From the NCBI GenBank assembly GCA_028869615.1, contig JAGWRQ010000040.1:1-13460 (forward strand): a stretch of 13,460 nt of DNA, written 5' to 3'. Of the stretch, positions 1-7,931 are shown in pieces. Within the stretch, counting starts at the first letter, position 1; the number at the start of each line of letters is the position of its first letter. Below the pieces are notes generated by a model that searched no databases, was not told the origin of the DNA, and was given only the letters and a program-made list of their open reading frames with translations. Origin of the DNA: Candidatus Methylomirabilota bacterium. Lineage in GTDB: Bacteria > Methylomirabilota > Methylomirabilia > Methylomirabilales > Methylomirabilaceae. The position numbers and the translations under genes were made by a program.

Positions 1-455
1 AGGCGCTTTCGCCGGAGTTCGCATCCTATCAGCGTCAGATCGTGGCGAATGCGAGGGCGCTTGGGGAGGCGCTGCAGAGCCACGGCTTTCGTCTGGTCTC
101 CGGCGGAACCGATACCCATCTCCTTCTGATCGATCTGCGAGGGAAAGATCTGACCGGAAAGGCGGCTGAGACCGCGCTGGATCAGGCTGGTATCACGGTC
201 AACAAGAACGCCATCCCATTTGACGGGGCAAAGCCGACCGTTACTTCGGGCATTCGGATCGGGACACCGGCCGTAACCACCCGGGGGATGCGGGAAGGCG
301 AAATGAGAGAGATCGCGAACCTCATTGCCGACGTCCTGAAAGACGTGTCGAACACTGCGGCCCTGGTTGGGGTCGCGGCTCGAGTGAAAGAGCTTTGTGA
401 CGCCTTCCCGTTATACCGAGAGCAGCTTGCCCTCTCCTCTCCCCACCTTACGTAG
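1..455 (+). CDS. glyA: Serine hydroxymethyltransferase, C-terminal part (5' truncated by window edge)
   Basis: PLP-dependent enzyme that converts serine and tetrahydrofolate to glycine and 5,10-methylene-THF in the cytosol. The frame is open from base 3, giving about 150 residues, roughly the last third of a family member of about 415 residues. Visible family motifs are [13 protein letters not shown], the [10 protein letters not shown] segment, and [15 protein letters not shown]. The Arg in SGIRIGT matches the substrate-carboxylate-binding Arg of characterised SHMTs (family knowledge). The gene ends in TAG 22 bases before nrdR. The glyA-nrdR pairing is common in bacteria and makes co-transcription likely. 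The GTG at 42 is an internal Val codon, not a start; the true start lies outside the window. Confidence 0.96.
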   Translation, partial: ALSPEFASYQRQIVANARALGEALQSHGFRLVSGGTDTHLLLIDLRGKDLTGKAAETALDQAGITVNKNAIPFDGAKPTVTSGIRIGTPAVTTRGMREGEMREIANLIADVLKDVSNTAALVGVAARVKELCDAFPLYREQLALSSPHLT

Positions 456-476
456 GATCCTCCGAGGGACCCGCGT

Positions 477-950
477 GTGAAGTGTCCCTACTGTGGCAGT
501 CTCGAAGAAAAGGTCGTCGATTCCCGTGAGGGCAAGGATGGCGCAGTGGTCCGTCGTCGTCGCCAATGCCAACAGTGCCTGAAGCGTTTTACCACCTATG
601 AGCGGATCGAGGAGATCCACTTCATGGTCATTAAGGCGGATGGGCGCCGGGAGCCGTTCGACCGGCATAAGATTCTGGCGGGATTGCTCAAGGCGACCCA
701 GAAGCGGCCTGTCAGCGTCGTCCAGCTCGAGAAAATCGTGGATGAGATCGAGGGCCGCCTTGCGGAGAAGGCGGAGCGCGAAATGCCTTCTGCTGAGATC
801 GGTGAGCTGATTATGGAGCGGCTCCACGAGATTGATGAGGTGGCGTACGTCCGTTTTGCATCGGTGTATCGTCAGTTCAAGGACGTCAGTCAGTTCGTCG
901 AGGAGGTTAAGGGCCTCCGGGAAGGGGGGAGGCGTCGGAAGGCCCCGTAA
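477..950 (+). CDS. nrdR: Transcriptional repressor NrdR
   Basis: Zn-ribbon/ATP-cone repressor that senses ATP/dATP and represses ribonucleotide reductase genes by binding NrdR boxes. The 157 residues match the usual length of about 150-160. The N-terminal zinc ribbon is intact, with Cys3, Cys6, Cys31 and Cys34 (CPYC and CQQC). A basic RRRR run precedes the second pair. The ATP-cone domain spans about residues 49-139 (VIKADGRREPFDRHKI onward). The GTG start is chosen because it places MKCPYCG at the N-terminus and has GAGGG at 464-468 upstream. No RNR gene is in this window, so its targets lie elsewhere. A small inverted repeat (AAGGAC/GTCCTT, 950-969) sits at its 3' end but lacks a T-run. Confidence 0.96.
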   Translation: MKCPYCGSLEEKVVDSREGKDGAVVRRRRQCQQCLKRFTTYERIEEIHFMVIKADGRREPFDRHKILAGLLKATQKRPVSVVQLEKIVDEIEGRLAEKAEREMPSAEIGELIMERLHEIDEVAYVRFASVYRQFKDVSQFVEEVKGLREGGRRRKAP

Positions 951-993
951 AGGACAGCGATGAGTCCTTCGGGGATCGGCTCTCGAAGCGGCG

Positions 994-1803
994 ATGGAAC
1001 TTACCTTTACGTACCTTGCATTACTGTTCTACCTGAGCGCGAGCCTGGCATATATGGGCTCTCTTGCAACGCGGCCCGGCAAGCTCCTCCGGATCGCGGG
1101 CCTGCTGGGCCGTGTCGGGTTTGTCCTGCATACGGGGGCTGTGGCGGTTCATCTCTACCAACAGGGCCGTCCACCAGCCAATCTTGGCGATTGGCTCTCT
1201 TTCTACGCGTGGGCCACGGCGGCAGTATACATCATTGCCGAGGTGTACTATAAAAGTAAGGTGATCGGCTCGTTTGCGATCCCACTGGTGGTCCTCCTGC
1301 TCGGAGCATCGGCCGCCCTACCCAAGACGATCGAAACTCTGTCCCCGCCATTGAAGAACTTCGGGGTCTGGGCGCACGTGATCCTGACCCTGCTCGGCAA
1401 CGCCGCCTTTGCGCTCGCTTGCTGCGGGGCGCTGATGTACCTGGTCCAGGAATGGTTGCTCAAATCCAGGCATCCTGGAGTACTCTTTGAGCGCCTTCCT
1501 TCATTGAAGCTGCTCGACGATCTGTGTCACTTCAGCCTGACACTGGGATTCCCGCTGCTGACCCTCGGCTTGTTGAGCGGTGTCTTGCTCAGCTATTCGG
1601 TGTGGGGTTCTTTGCTGTCCTGGGATGGCCGACAGATATGGTCAACCGTCACCTGGGTCTTTTACGCGGTCCTGTTGCATAGACGGCTGGCAGGTGGCTG
1701 GCGGGGTCGGAGGGCCGCCATTCTGTCGATCATCGGATTCTGCGGGGTTGTGTTTGCTACTATGTTAGCAAATCTCCTCATCAGAGGGACGCACGCATTT
1801 TGA
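994..1803 (+). CDS. CcsA/HemX-family cytochrome c assembly-type membrane protein
   Basis: Polytopic inner-membrane protein of 269 residues with about eight hydrophobic segments. It belongs to the CcsA/HemX (cytochrome C assembly protein) family. A degenerate tryptophan motif is visible near residues 203-229 (VWGSLLSWDGRQIWSTVTW, then a YAVLLH segment). It corresponds to the WGxxWxWD haem-handling loop of CcsA-type proteins but has fewer tryptophans. Histidines occur in FVLHTG, VWAHVIL and VLLHRR, which are candidate haem ligands. The gene ends one base before hemA, the classic hemX-hemA arrangement. Either haem export/cytochrome c maturation or a HemX-like role in controlling HemA level is possible, and the sequence alone does not decide. 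The ribosome binding site is weak. Confidence 0.85.
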   Translation: MELTFTYLALLFYLSASLAYMGSLATRPGKLLRIAGLLGRVGFVLHTGAVAVHLYQQGRPPANLGDWLSFYAWATAAVYIIAEVYYKSKVIGSFAIPLVVLLLGASAALPKTIETLSPPLKNFGVWAHVILTLLGNAAFALACCGALMYLVQEWLLKSRHPGVLFERLPSLKLLDDLCHFSLTLGFPLLTLGLLSGVLLSYSVWGSLLSWDGRQIWSTVTWVFYAVLLHRRLAGGWRGRRAAILSIIGFCGVVFATMLANLLIRGTHAF

Positions 1804-1804
1804 C

Positions 1805-3073
1805 ATGGAAATCATTACCCTCGGTCTGAGCCACAAGACAGCGCCGATTGAACTTCGGGAGAAGTTCCACATTCCGGAGTCGGAGTTGCCGGAAGTCTTG
1901 GGGGATCTGGGTGGGTGCGGGCAGATCCTTGAGCGGATGATGCTCTCCACCTGCAACCGCGTGGAGACGTACGCGGTCGTGGACGACGTGGAGGGCGCGC
2001 GTCAGTTTCTCATAGAGTTGCTGTCCGAGCGGCAGAAGCTTCCACCGCAGGCTTTTGAGTCCTCTCTGTATCTGTTGACCGCCGATGAGGCGATCCGGCA
2101 TATCTTCCGTGTTGCCTCGAGTCTTGACGCGATGGTGGTTGGCGAGTCTCAGATCCTCGGCCAGGTGAAGGCGGCGTACGCGGTTGCTCTCGAACAGAAT
2201 GCTACGGGCATGATTCTCAATGCCCTGATGGAAAGGGCGTTTCGCGTCGCGAAGCGGGTTCGCACCGAGACCGGGATTGCGACCTCTGCCGTCTCAGTCT
2301 CTACCGCCGCCATCGAGCTGGCCAAGAAGATCTTCGGCGATCTGACGGGTCGTACGGTCATGCTGATCGGGGCCGGCAAGATGTCGGAGTTATCGGCCAA
2401 ACATTTGCTGGCTGATGGCGTGGGTACGGTGATCGTAGCCAATCGGAATTTCGATCGCGCGGTGGAATTGGCCGAGCGGTGGGGCGGCCGGGCGGTGCGG
2501 TACGATTTCGTCAAGCTGGAGATGCTCCAGGCCGACATCGTCATCAGTTCGACCGGCGCCCCGCATCAGATCCTCTCCAAGGCCGACTTCCAGGAGATTA
2601 TCGCGCAGCGCCGCAACCGTCCGATCTTTGTGATCGACATCGCCGTTCCCAGAGATGTCGATCCCGCGGCCAACGAGATTGACAATGTGTACCTGTATGA
2701 TCTTGACGACCTCAAAGGAGTCGTGCAAGCCAACCTTCGCGAGCGACAGCACGAGGCGGATCTGGCGGAGGCGATGATCGATCGGGAGGTCAGGCAGTTT
2801 GCCGAATGGCTTGCGAGCCTGCACGTCGTCCCGACGATTGTGGCCATGCGCAAGAAGGTTGAATCGATCCGAGAGGAGGAACTCCAAAAGATTTTTGCGA
2901 AACTGGGAGACTTGACGCCTGAGGAGCGGCATGCTATCTCCCTCATGACCGGCTCGATTGTGAACAAGATTCTGCACGATCCGACGATGGAGTTGAAACG
3001 CCAGTCGGCCTTGAAAGAGGGCCACCTCTACGTGAATGTGCTGCGCAGGCTCTTCGGAATCAGGGAGGAATAA
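1805..3073 (+). CDS. hemA: Glutamyl-tRNA reductase
   Basis: First committed enzyme of the C5 pathway. It reduces glutamyl-tRNA(Glu) to glutamate-1-semialdehyde with NADPH. The 422-residue length is typical. The catalytic Cys50 lies in the STCNRVE motif, and GLSHKTAPIELRE opens the catalytic domain. The VVGESQILGQV signature is at 111-121, and the Rossmann glycine motif GAGKMSE at 189-195. The C-terminal dimerisation helices end with RRLFGI. The ATG start lies one base after the stop of the CcsA/HemX-like gene, so translation is probably coupled. hemC follows after a 1-nt gap. The presence of HemA rather than ALA synthase shows ALA is made by the C5 route. Confidence 0.98.
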   Translation: MEIITLGLSHKTAPIELREKFHIPESELPEVLGDLGGCGQILERMMLSTCNRVETYAVVDDVEGARQFLIELLSERQKLPPQAFESSLYLLTADEAIRHIFRVASSLDAMVVGESQILGQVKAAYAVALEQNATGMILNALMERAFRVAKRVRTETGIATSAVSVSTAAIELAKKIFGDLTGRTVMLIGAGKMSELSAKHLLADGVGTVIVANRNFDRAVELAERWGGRAVRYDFVKLEMLQADIVISSTGAPHQILSKADFQEIIAQRRNRPIFVIDIAVPRDVDPAANEIDNVYLYDLDDLKGVVQANLRERQHEADLAEAMIDREVRQFAEWLASLHVVPTIVAMRKKVESIREEELQKIFAKLGDLTPEERHAISLMTGSIVNKILHDPTMELKRQSALKEGHLYVNVLRRLFGIREE

Positions 3074-3074
3074 C

Positions 3075-4031
3075 GTGGCCGGTGCGAGGCGTAATACGCT
3101 GAAGCTGGGAACGCGGGGAAGTCCGCTGGCGCTTTGCCAGGCGGGGCTCGTGTCGGAAAGTCTGAGCCGGCAATGGCCCGGCCTGGAAGTCAGTATCATT
3201 CCTATCAAGACCTCCGGTGACAAGTTCCTCGATGTGGTCCTTTCACAGGTGGGCGGAAAGGGCCTCTTTGTGAAGGAGATCGAGGAGGCCCTGCTCGACA
3301 GTCGGATCGACCTCGCGGTCCATAGCCTGAAGGATCTGCCTGCGGAGCTGGCGCCAGGCCTTCGGGAGGGGGCCGTCATGCGCCGCGAAGACCCGCTCGA
3401 TGCGCTCATTGCGAGGAGCAGTCTTCGGTTTACGGACCTCCCTCGCGGAGCCAGAATTGGAACCAGCAGCCTGCGCCGACAGGTCCAGTTCCTCCATCAT
3501 CGCCCGGACCTCCAGATCGTGTCCCTGCGCGGTAATGTGCAGACACGGCTGAAGAAGCTCGATGAGCTTGGCCTTGAGGCCGTGGTCCTGGCGGCCGCGG
3601 GCCTCATCCGCCTTGGGCTACAGGATCGGATTACTGAGCGCCTGCAGCCGGATCTGTGCTTGCCGGCTATCGGTCAGGGAGCGCTGGTGATCGAAATTCG
3701 GGAGGACGATCAACGAACGGCCGAGCTTGTGGAGCCGCTCAATCATCGCGAGACTCGACAGGCCACAATGGCGGAACGGGCGTTCCTGCGACGCCTGGGC
3801 GGGAGTTGCGTGACTCCGGTCGCCGCCTTCGGCGAGATTGAGGGCGAGGCGCTCGTTCTCACTGGAATGGTTGCCGGTCTGGACGGCAAGCGGCTGCTCA
3901 GGCACGCCGTTCGTGGGGAGACCGGCGCGCCTGAGCGGGTGGGGCAGGCGTTGGCGGAGATGTTGCTCGCCGCTGGAGCTGACGAGATCCTGCGCGAGGT
4001 GAATGCCCAGCTTTTGGGGCAGGGTCAATGA
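3075..4031 (+). CDS. hemC: Hydroxymethylbilane synthase (porphobilinogen deaminase)
   Basis: Polymerises four porphobilinogens to hydroxymethylbilane in the cytosol. With the GTG start at 3075 the protein has 318 residues, close to the family norm. The longer frame from ATG 3036 lies inside hemA. The GTG is preceded at 6-nt spacing by GGAGG (3064-3068) and gives an N-terminus just ahead of LKLGTRGSPLAL. Catalytic Asp87 is in VHSLKDLP, and the dipyrromethane cofactor attachment Cys245 is in LGGSCVTP. Substrate-binding arginines are present around IGTSSLRRQ and LRGNVQTRL. Its stop overlaps the start of cobA-hemD by 4 nt (ATGA), a typical coupling arrangement. Confidence 0.97.
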   Translation: MAGARRNTLKLGTRGSPLALCQAGLVSESLSRQWPGLEVSIIPIKTSGDKFLDVVLSQVGGKGLFVKEIEEALLDSRIDLAVHSLKDLPAELAPGLREGAVMRREDPLDALIARSSLRFTDLPRGARIGTSSLRRQVQFLHHRPDLQIVSLRGNVQTRLKKLDELGLEAVVLAAAGLIRLGLQDRITERLQPDLCLPAIGQGALVIEIREDDQRTAELVEPLNHRETRQATMAERAFLRRLGGSCVTPVAAFGEIEGEALVLTGMVAGLDGKRLLRHAVRGETGAPERVGQALAEMLLAAGADEILREVNAQLLGQGQ

Positions 4032-5548
4032 CGGGGAAAGTCTATCTTATCGGCGCTGGGCCGGGTGATCCCGGCCTTTTTACGCTGCGTGGTGTGGCGT
4101 GTCTCAGAGAAGCCGATGTGATCGTGTACGATTATCTCGCCAACCCGCGTCTGCTTTCCTATGCCAGACCTGACGCCGAGCTGATCTACGTCGGCAAGAA
4201 GGGCGGCGACGCCGATGCGGCCACACAGGCGGAGATCGACCGTCTGCTGATCGAGAAGGCTCTGACTGGAAAGGTGGTGGCGCGGCTGAAAGGGGGCGAC
4301 CCGTTCATTTTTGGACGGGGTGGCGAAGAGGGGGAGGAGCTGTTTCAAGCTGGTATCCCCTTCGAGGTCGTTCCAGGGATCACCTCAGCGATTGCCGTAC
4401 CGGCATATGCAGGGATTCCCCTCACCCACCGCGATTACGCCTCGACGGTTGCCATTCTGACCGGACACGAGGATCCCTCGAAGCAGACGTCGCTGATCGC
4501 CTGGGAGAAGGTGGCGACCGGCATCGGAACATTGGTATTTCTGATGGGTGCCGGCAATCTTCCAACTATCGTTGAGAAGCTTCTCGGACACGGTCGGTCA
4601 AAAGATACGCCGGCCGCCGTCATGCACTGGGGGACGAAGCCTGAGCAGGAGACGGTCACCGGCACGCTCGAAAATATCGTGGCGCTCGCCCAGGCGCGCG
4701 GGTTAGGGCCGCCGGCGGTCCTGGTAGTCGGCGATGTCGTCCGGCTTCGAGAGCGGCTGAACTGGTTCGAGCACCGGCCGCTCTTCGGGAAGCGGATTCT
4801 TGTAACCAGGACCCGTGAACAGGCGGGTCGATTTGCCGAGTTGCTGGAAGGACAAGGGGCGGAGGTGGTGGAGATTCCTCTTATCGAAATTGCGCCGCCA
4901 AAAAGTTGGAAACCTCTCGACCAAGCGATCAAGCGGCTCGAGAGCTACCAATGGGTGATCTTTACCAGCGTAAACGGCGTCGAGGCTTTTTTCCGCCAGC
5001 TACGGGAGCTTCGCCAGGATGCCAGACGCCTGGGTGCCGCCAGGATCTGCGCCATCGGATCTGCGACCGCTGATTGTCTTGATAGACATAATATCATCCC
5101 CGATATTGTTCCGGCAGAGTTTCGGGCCGAAGGGATCATCGAGGCACTCAAGCCGTATGATCTGCGGGGCGCAAAGATCCTGTTGCCGCGGGCCGAGGTC
5201 GCGCGGGATCTGTTGCCGAAGGATCTCGAACAGCGGGGCGCGACTGTTGAAGTTGTTCCCGTATATAGGACTGTGAAATCAAATAGTTCTGTAGAAACCT
5301 TAAAGTCGCTTCTCATTGATAGGAAAATCGACCTTGTTACCTTCACTAGTTCCTCCACCGTCACCAACTTCGTGGAGGCGCTGGCGCAGGAAGACCTCAA
5401 GGCGATCTGCGAGGGGGTGCGCATCGCGTGCATCGGTCCCATCACGAAAGAGACAGCCGAACGCTTCGGTCTGACGGTCGATATCATGCCAAAACAGTAC
5501 ACCATCCCGACCTTCGCGGCAGCAATTGCCGATTATTTTGCGGCATAG
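4028..5548 (+). CDS. cobA-hemD: Fused uroporphyrinogen-III C-methyltransferase / uroporphyrinogen-III synthase (CobA-HemD)
   Basis: Bifunctional 506-residue protein. Residues about 3-245 form the SUMT domain, which uses SAM to methylate uroporphyrinogen III at C2/C7 to give precorrin-2. Its motifs are GAGPGDP (9-15), RLKGGDPFIFGRG (86-98), VPGITS (115-120) and PLTHR (131-135). Residues about 254-503 form HemD, which cyclises hydroxymethylbilane to uroporphyrinogen III (ILVTRTREQ start, FTSVNGVEAFF, ICAIGSATA, TFTSSSTVTNF, IACIGPIT). The fusion places the branch point to sirohaem, haem d1 or cobalamin on one polypeptide, directly after HemC. The codons at about 5265-5350 are much richer in A/T than the rest of the gene, but the frame stays intact. 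hemB does not follow, unlike in many hemACD operons. Confidence 0.96.
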   Translation: MTGKVYLIGAGPGDPGLFTLRGVACLREADVIVYDYLANPRLLSYARPDAELIYVGKKGGDADAATQAEIDRLLIEKALTGKVVARLKGGDPFIFGRGGEEGEELFQAGIPFEVVPGITSAIAVPAYAGIPLTHRDYASTVAILTGHEDPSKQTSLIAWEKVATGIGTLVFLMGAGNLPTIVEKLLGHGRSKDTPAAVMHWGTKPEQETVTGTLENIVALAQARGLGPPAVLVVGDVVRLRERLNWFEHRPLFGKRILVTRTREQAGRFAELLEGQGAEVVEIPLIEIAPPKSWKPLDQAIKRLESYQWVIFTSVNGVEAFFRQLRELRQDARRLGAARICAIGSATADCLDRHNIIPDIVPAEFRAEGIIEALKPYDLRGAKILLPRAEVARDLLPKDLEQRGATVEVVPVYRTVKSNSSVETLKSLLIDRKIDLVTFTSSSTVTNFVEALAQEDLKAICEGVRIACIGPITKETAERFGLTVDIMPKQYTIPTFAAAIADYFAA

Positions 5549-5624
5549 CGCCAAATCCGCGACGAGCCGATTGCCGGCGGAGGAGAAGGTCTGACACCGC
5601 AAGGATCACGGAAGGGAGGGCTGG

Positions 5625-5894
5625 ATGGCTAAACGAAGTGACAGCGTGATCGTGCTGTTGGTGATCCTCATATTGGGGGCATTGATAGGGACCGTGATAG
5701 GAGAGGTCATCGCCGCCATGGCGCCCGGCGGGACAGTGGAAAAGATCTTCAGCAAGGGGATCAACCCGGGGCTCTCCCCGCCTGCGACGCTCGACCTGAA
5801 GGTCCTGAACCTCTCCTTCGGTTTCACCGTGAAAATCAACCTCTCAAGCTTGCTGGGTATCGGTCTGGCGCTCCTGCTCTATCGGAAGTTGTGA
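5625..5894 (+). CDS. DUF4321-type small membrane protein
   Basis: An 89-residue protein with two hydrophobic segments. One lies at about residues 8-33 (VIVLLVILILGALIGTVIGE) and the other at about 71-87 (SSLLGIGLALLLY). They are separated by a loop containing GLSPPATLDLKVLNL. The layout and final hydrophobic stretch match the DUF4321 family of unknown function as I recall it, often found beside maf. The ATG has a clear purine-rich Shine-Dalgarno (GGGAGGG, 5614-5620). Its TGA overlaps the GTG start of maf by 4 nt, so both are probably co-translated. No catalytic residues are evident. I do not assign a function. The 76 bases upstream hold no recognisable feature beyond this ribosome binding site. 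Confidence 0.8.
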   Translation: MAKRSDSVIVLLVILILGALIGTVIGEVIAAMAPGGTVEKIFSKGINPGLSPPATLDLKVLNLSFGFTVKINLSSLLGIGLALLLYRKL

Positions 5895-6472
5895 TTATCC
5901 TGGCTTCCGCGTCTCCTCGGCGGGAGGCGCTTCTACAGGCGCTGTGGGTCGAGCACCGGGTCCTCCCGAGCTTGGTCGACGAAGCGAGTCCGTTCGATGG
6001 GACGACGGCTGGCCGCGCGGAGGCTCTGGCCCTTCGCAAGGCGACCGAGGTGGTAGCTCGTATGGGAGAGGGGTTGGTTCTTGGCGCAGACACTATCGTC
6101 GAATGCGGCGGTTGCCTCCTGGGTAAGCCGAAAGATCGGGATGAGGCCCGCCGGTTTCTGTGCCTGTTGAGCGGTCGGAGTCATCTGGTGGTGACGGGGC
6201 TTGCCCTCGTGCAGGCCAGCGATGGCCGAACGGAGGTTGGACACGAGGTGACCGAGGTGCGGATGCGAGCTTTGGGAGATGCGGAAATTGACGCCTATGT
6301 GCAGACGGATGAACCGTTTGATAAGGCCGGGGGCTACGCGATCCAGGGCGCTGCCGAGGGCTTCATTGAAGGGATCAAAGGCAGCTTTACCAACGTGGTC
6401 GGCCTCCCGCTCGGCAGGCTACGCACGCTCCTCCTGCGGTTTGGCATCGATCCGTTCTGTCGGCAGGTCTGA
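5891..6472 (+). CDS. maf: Maf family nucleoside triphosphate pyrophosphatase
   Basis: Cytosolic house-cleaning enzyme that hydrolyses dTTP/UTP or modified pyrimidine NTPs to NMP plus PPi. The 193-residue length is typical. Visible motifs are SASPRR (6-11), GADT with the catalytic Asp67 (65-68), the GKP element (78-80), DKAGGYAIQG (144-153) and GSFTNVVGLP (164-173). The DKAGGYAIQG form is that of the dTTP/UTP (YhdE-like) subfamily rather than the m7GTP type; this subfamily call is inference. The GTG start overlaps the preceding stop by 4 nt and gives the expected IILASASPRR N-terminus. The ubiX start follows after a 3-nt gap. Confidence 0.95.
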   Translation: MIILASASPRREALLQALWVEHRVLPSLVDEASPFDGTTAGRAEALALRKATEVVARMGEGLVLGADTIVECGGCLLGKPKDRDEARRFLCLLSGRSHLVVTGLALVQASDGRTEVGHEVTEVRMRALGDAEIDAYVQTDEPFDKAGGYAIQGAAEGFIEGIKGSFTNVVGLPLGRLRTLLLRFGIDPFCRQV

Positions 6473-6475
6473 ACA

Positions 6476-7069
6476 GTGGTGAAACGGACTGACGCGAAGC
6501 AGGAGTATATTCTTGGGATTACCGGGGCCAGCGGGGCCGTTCTTGGCGTCCGGATGCTGGAGGTACTCCATGCGCTCAGCCTGCCTGTCCACCTGATCGT
6601 GTCCGAAGGGGCAAAGACGACACTTCGAGAAGAAAGCGGACGAACGGTAGAGGATCTCAAGCGCCTCGCGACCTTTTTCCACGACGATCGAGACCTCGGC
6701 GCATCCATCTCGAGCGGCTCCTATGTCTCGCCCAACGTGAGCGCGATGATTGTCGCGCCATGCTCGATGAAGAGCCTGGCGGCCATCGCCACCGGCTACA
6801 CAGAGACCCTGATCGCCCGAGCGGCTGATGTAGTCCTGAAGGAGGGGAAGCATCTTGTGCTTGTGGTGAGGGAGAGCCCCTTTACCGTCATCCATCTGGA
6901 ACAGATGTTGACATTGGCCAGGTCGGGCGTCAGAATCGTTCCGCCAATGCCGCCGTTCTATCAGAAGGCGACAACGGTCGAGGAGTTGGTAGACCAGATC
7001 GTCGGACGGGTGCTGGATCAGATCGGGCTCCACACCGACTTACCGAATCGGTGGCGGGGCGCGGAATAA
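6476..7069 (+). CDS. ubiX: Flavin prenyltransferase UbiX
   Basis: Attaches a dimethylallyl group to FMN to make prenyl-FMN, the cofactor of UbiD-type decarboxylases used in quinone synthesis. The 197 residues match the family length. Motifs are TGASGA (16-21, FMN-binding loop), APCSMKSLAAIATG (94-107), RESPF (132-136) and PPMPPFY (156-162). There are two tandem GTG codons at 6476 and 6479; I use the first, but the second is equally plausible because no strong ribosome binding site separates them. It is the last gene of the tightly packed block. No UbiD is adjacent, so the partner enzyme must be encoded elsewhere. Confidence 0.95.
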   Translation: MVKRTDAKQEYILGITGASGAVLGVRMLEVLHALSLPVHLIVSEGAKTTLREESGRTVEDLKRLATFFHDDRDLGASISSGSYVSPNVSAMIVAPCSMKSLAAIATGYTETLIARAADVVLKEGKHLVLVVRESPFTVIHLEQMLTLARSGVRIVPPMPPFYQKATTVEELVDQIVGRVLDQIGLHTDLPNRWRGAE

Positions 7070-7242
7070 CGATCGGGGTGCTGCTGGCGATTATCCACGC
7101 CCGATACGTTATCCGCTTCCGTTCGCTGCTGTTCCATGCTATACAGTTGAATCGGGGATAAGTCGGCTGAAGGGTAGGGCAGGGAAGTGAGCCGATTGGG
7201 AAGAGCGCTGTATATGATCGCCATGTTGAAGGATAATCCGAT
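7070..7242. other. Intergenic gap upstream of exbB/tolQ
   Basis: This 173-base non-coding stretch separates the tetrapyrrole block from the ExbB/ExbD genes and is the likeliest place for a new promoter. There is a TATACA element at about 7141-7146 with a poor -35 match 17 bases upstream. A TATGAT at about 7213 has no partner at the right spacing. AAGGA just before the ATG at 7243 is a usable ribosome binding site. I see no convincing terminator hairpin with a T-run after ubiX. Confidence 0.4.
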
Positions 7243-7920
7243 ATGATGGAACAGGGGGTTTTCCAGTTTATTGCCCACGGTGGGATCACGATGGTGATCC
7301 TCGTGATGCTGTCCATCTTTTCGATTGCGGTGATCGGCGAGCGATTCTATACATTTTATAAGGCTCAGAAAGCGACCGAACAGGTGGCCGAAAAGGGGTT
7401 GCAGTATGTGGCGGATGGGAAGATGGCTGAGGCGCTCCGCCTGTGCGAACGGAACGCCGGTAGCCCGGTTGCCAAGGTCCTGGAAGCCGGTCTCCTGGCC
7501 ATCATCGATCAGGAATACCCGGCTCTCTTTGGTAAGCAATTTCCGCGTCGGCTGGAATCGTGCAAAGGGGCTATGCAGCGGACAACCTCTACAGAGATCT
7601 CCCGTCTGGAACGGTACTTGGGTTCATTGGCGACCCTTGGAAATGTTAGCCCGTTTGTCGGCCTCTTCGGAACCGTTCTGGGGATCATTCGAGCCTTTGG
7701 GGCGATGGCTAAAACGGGATCCGGCGGGCTTGGTACGGTGTCAGCCGGGATAGCCGAAGCGCTTGTGGCAACAGCCGCCGGCTTGTTCGTAGCGATTCCC
7801 GCGGTCATCGCGTATAACTATTTCGTCGGTAGGGTGAAACTGTTTACCGCAGCAATGGATAATGCGGCCTCAGAGATGGTGGATAGGCTGTTGGATCAGG
7901 CCGCTCATCACGAGGGTTAA
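7243..7920 (+). CDS. ExbB/TolQ/MotA-family proton channel protein
   Basis: Inner-membrane stator subunit that, with ExbD/TolR, uses proton motive force to energise an outer-membrane or envelope partner. The 225-residue protein has the expected three-helix layout: TM1 about 14-34, a cytoplasmic domain of about 90 residues, TM2 about 127-150 and TM3 about 170-192. Family motifs are GNVSPFVGLFGTVLGIIRAF (133-152) and GIAEALVATAAGLFVAIPAV (169-188). Tandem ATG codons occur at 7243 and 7246, so the start is uncertain by one residue. The ExbD/TolR gene follows 11 bases downstream. The motifs do not separate TolQ from ExbB, and there is no TonB, TolA or TolB nearby to decide. Confidence 0.93.
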   Translation: MMEQGVFQFIAHGGITMVILVMLSIFSIAVIGERFYTFYKAQKATEQVAEKGLQYVADGKMAEALRLCERNAGSPVAKVLEAGLLAIIDQEYPALFGKQFPRRLESCKGAMQRTTSTEISRLERYLGSLATLGNVSPFVGLFGTVLGIIRAFGAMAKTGSGGLGTVSAGIAEALVATAAGLFVAIPAVIAYNYFVGRVKLFTAAMDNAASEMVDRLLDQAAHHEG

Positions 7921-7931
7921 AGGGGACACGC

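Noticed and set aside
950..969. Inverted repeat AAGGAC/GTCCTT after nrdR as a terminator
   Set aside because: It has only six base pairs and no following T-run, and it sits within a closely spaced gene series.
960..1264. Plus-strand ORFs at 960-1253 and 1064-1264
   Set aside because: They lie inside the CcsA/HemX-like gene in other frames and have no recognisable features.
3036..3074. Upstream ATG start for hemC
   Set aside because: It lies inside hemA and adds 13 unconserved residues. The GTG at 3075 has a good ribosome binding site and gives the family-typical N-terminus.
2390..3409. Long minus-strand ORF of 339 codons
   Set aside because: It is antisense to hemA and hemC, both confidently identified, and its translation is Arg/Ser-rich with no recognisable domain. 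It is a GC-rich shadow frame.
7070..7110. ATCGGG...CCCGAT inverted repeat after ubiX as a terminator
   Set aside because: The stem is short with a long loop and there is no T-run.
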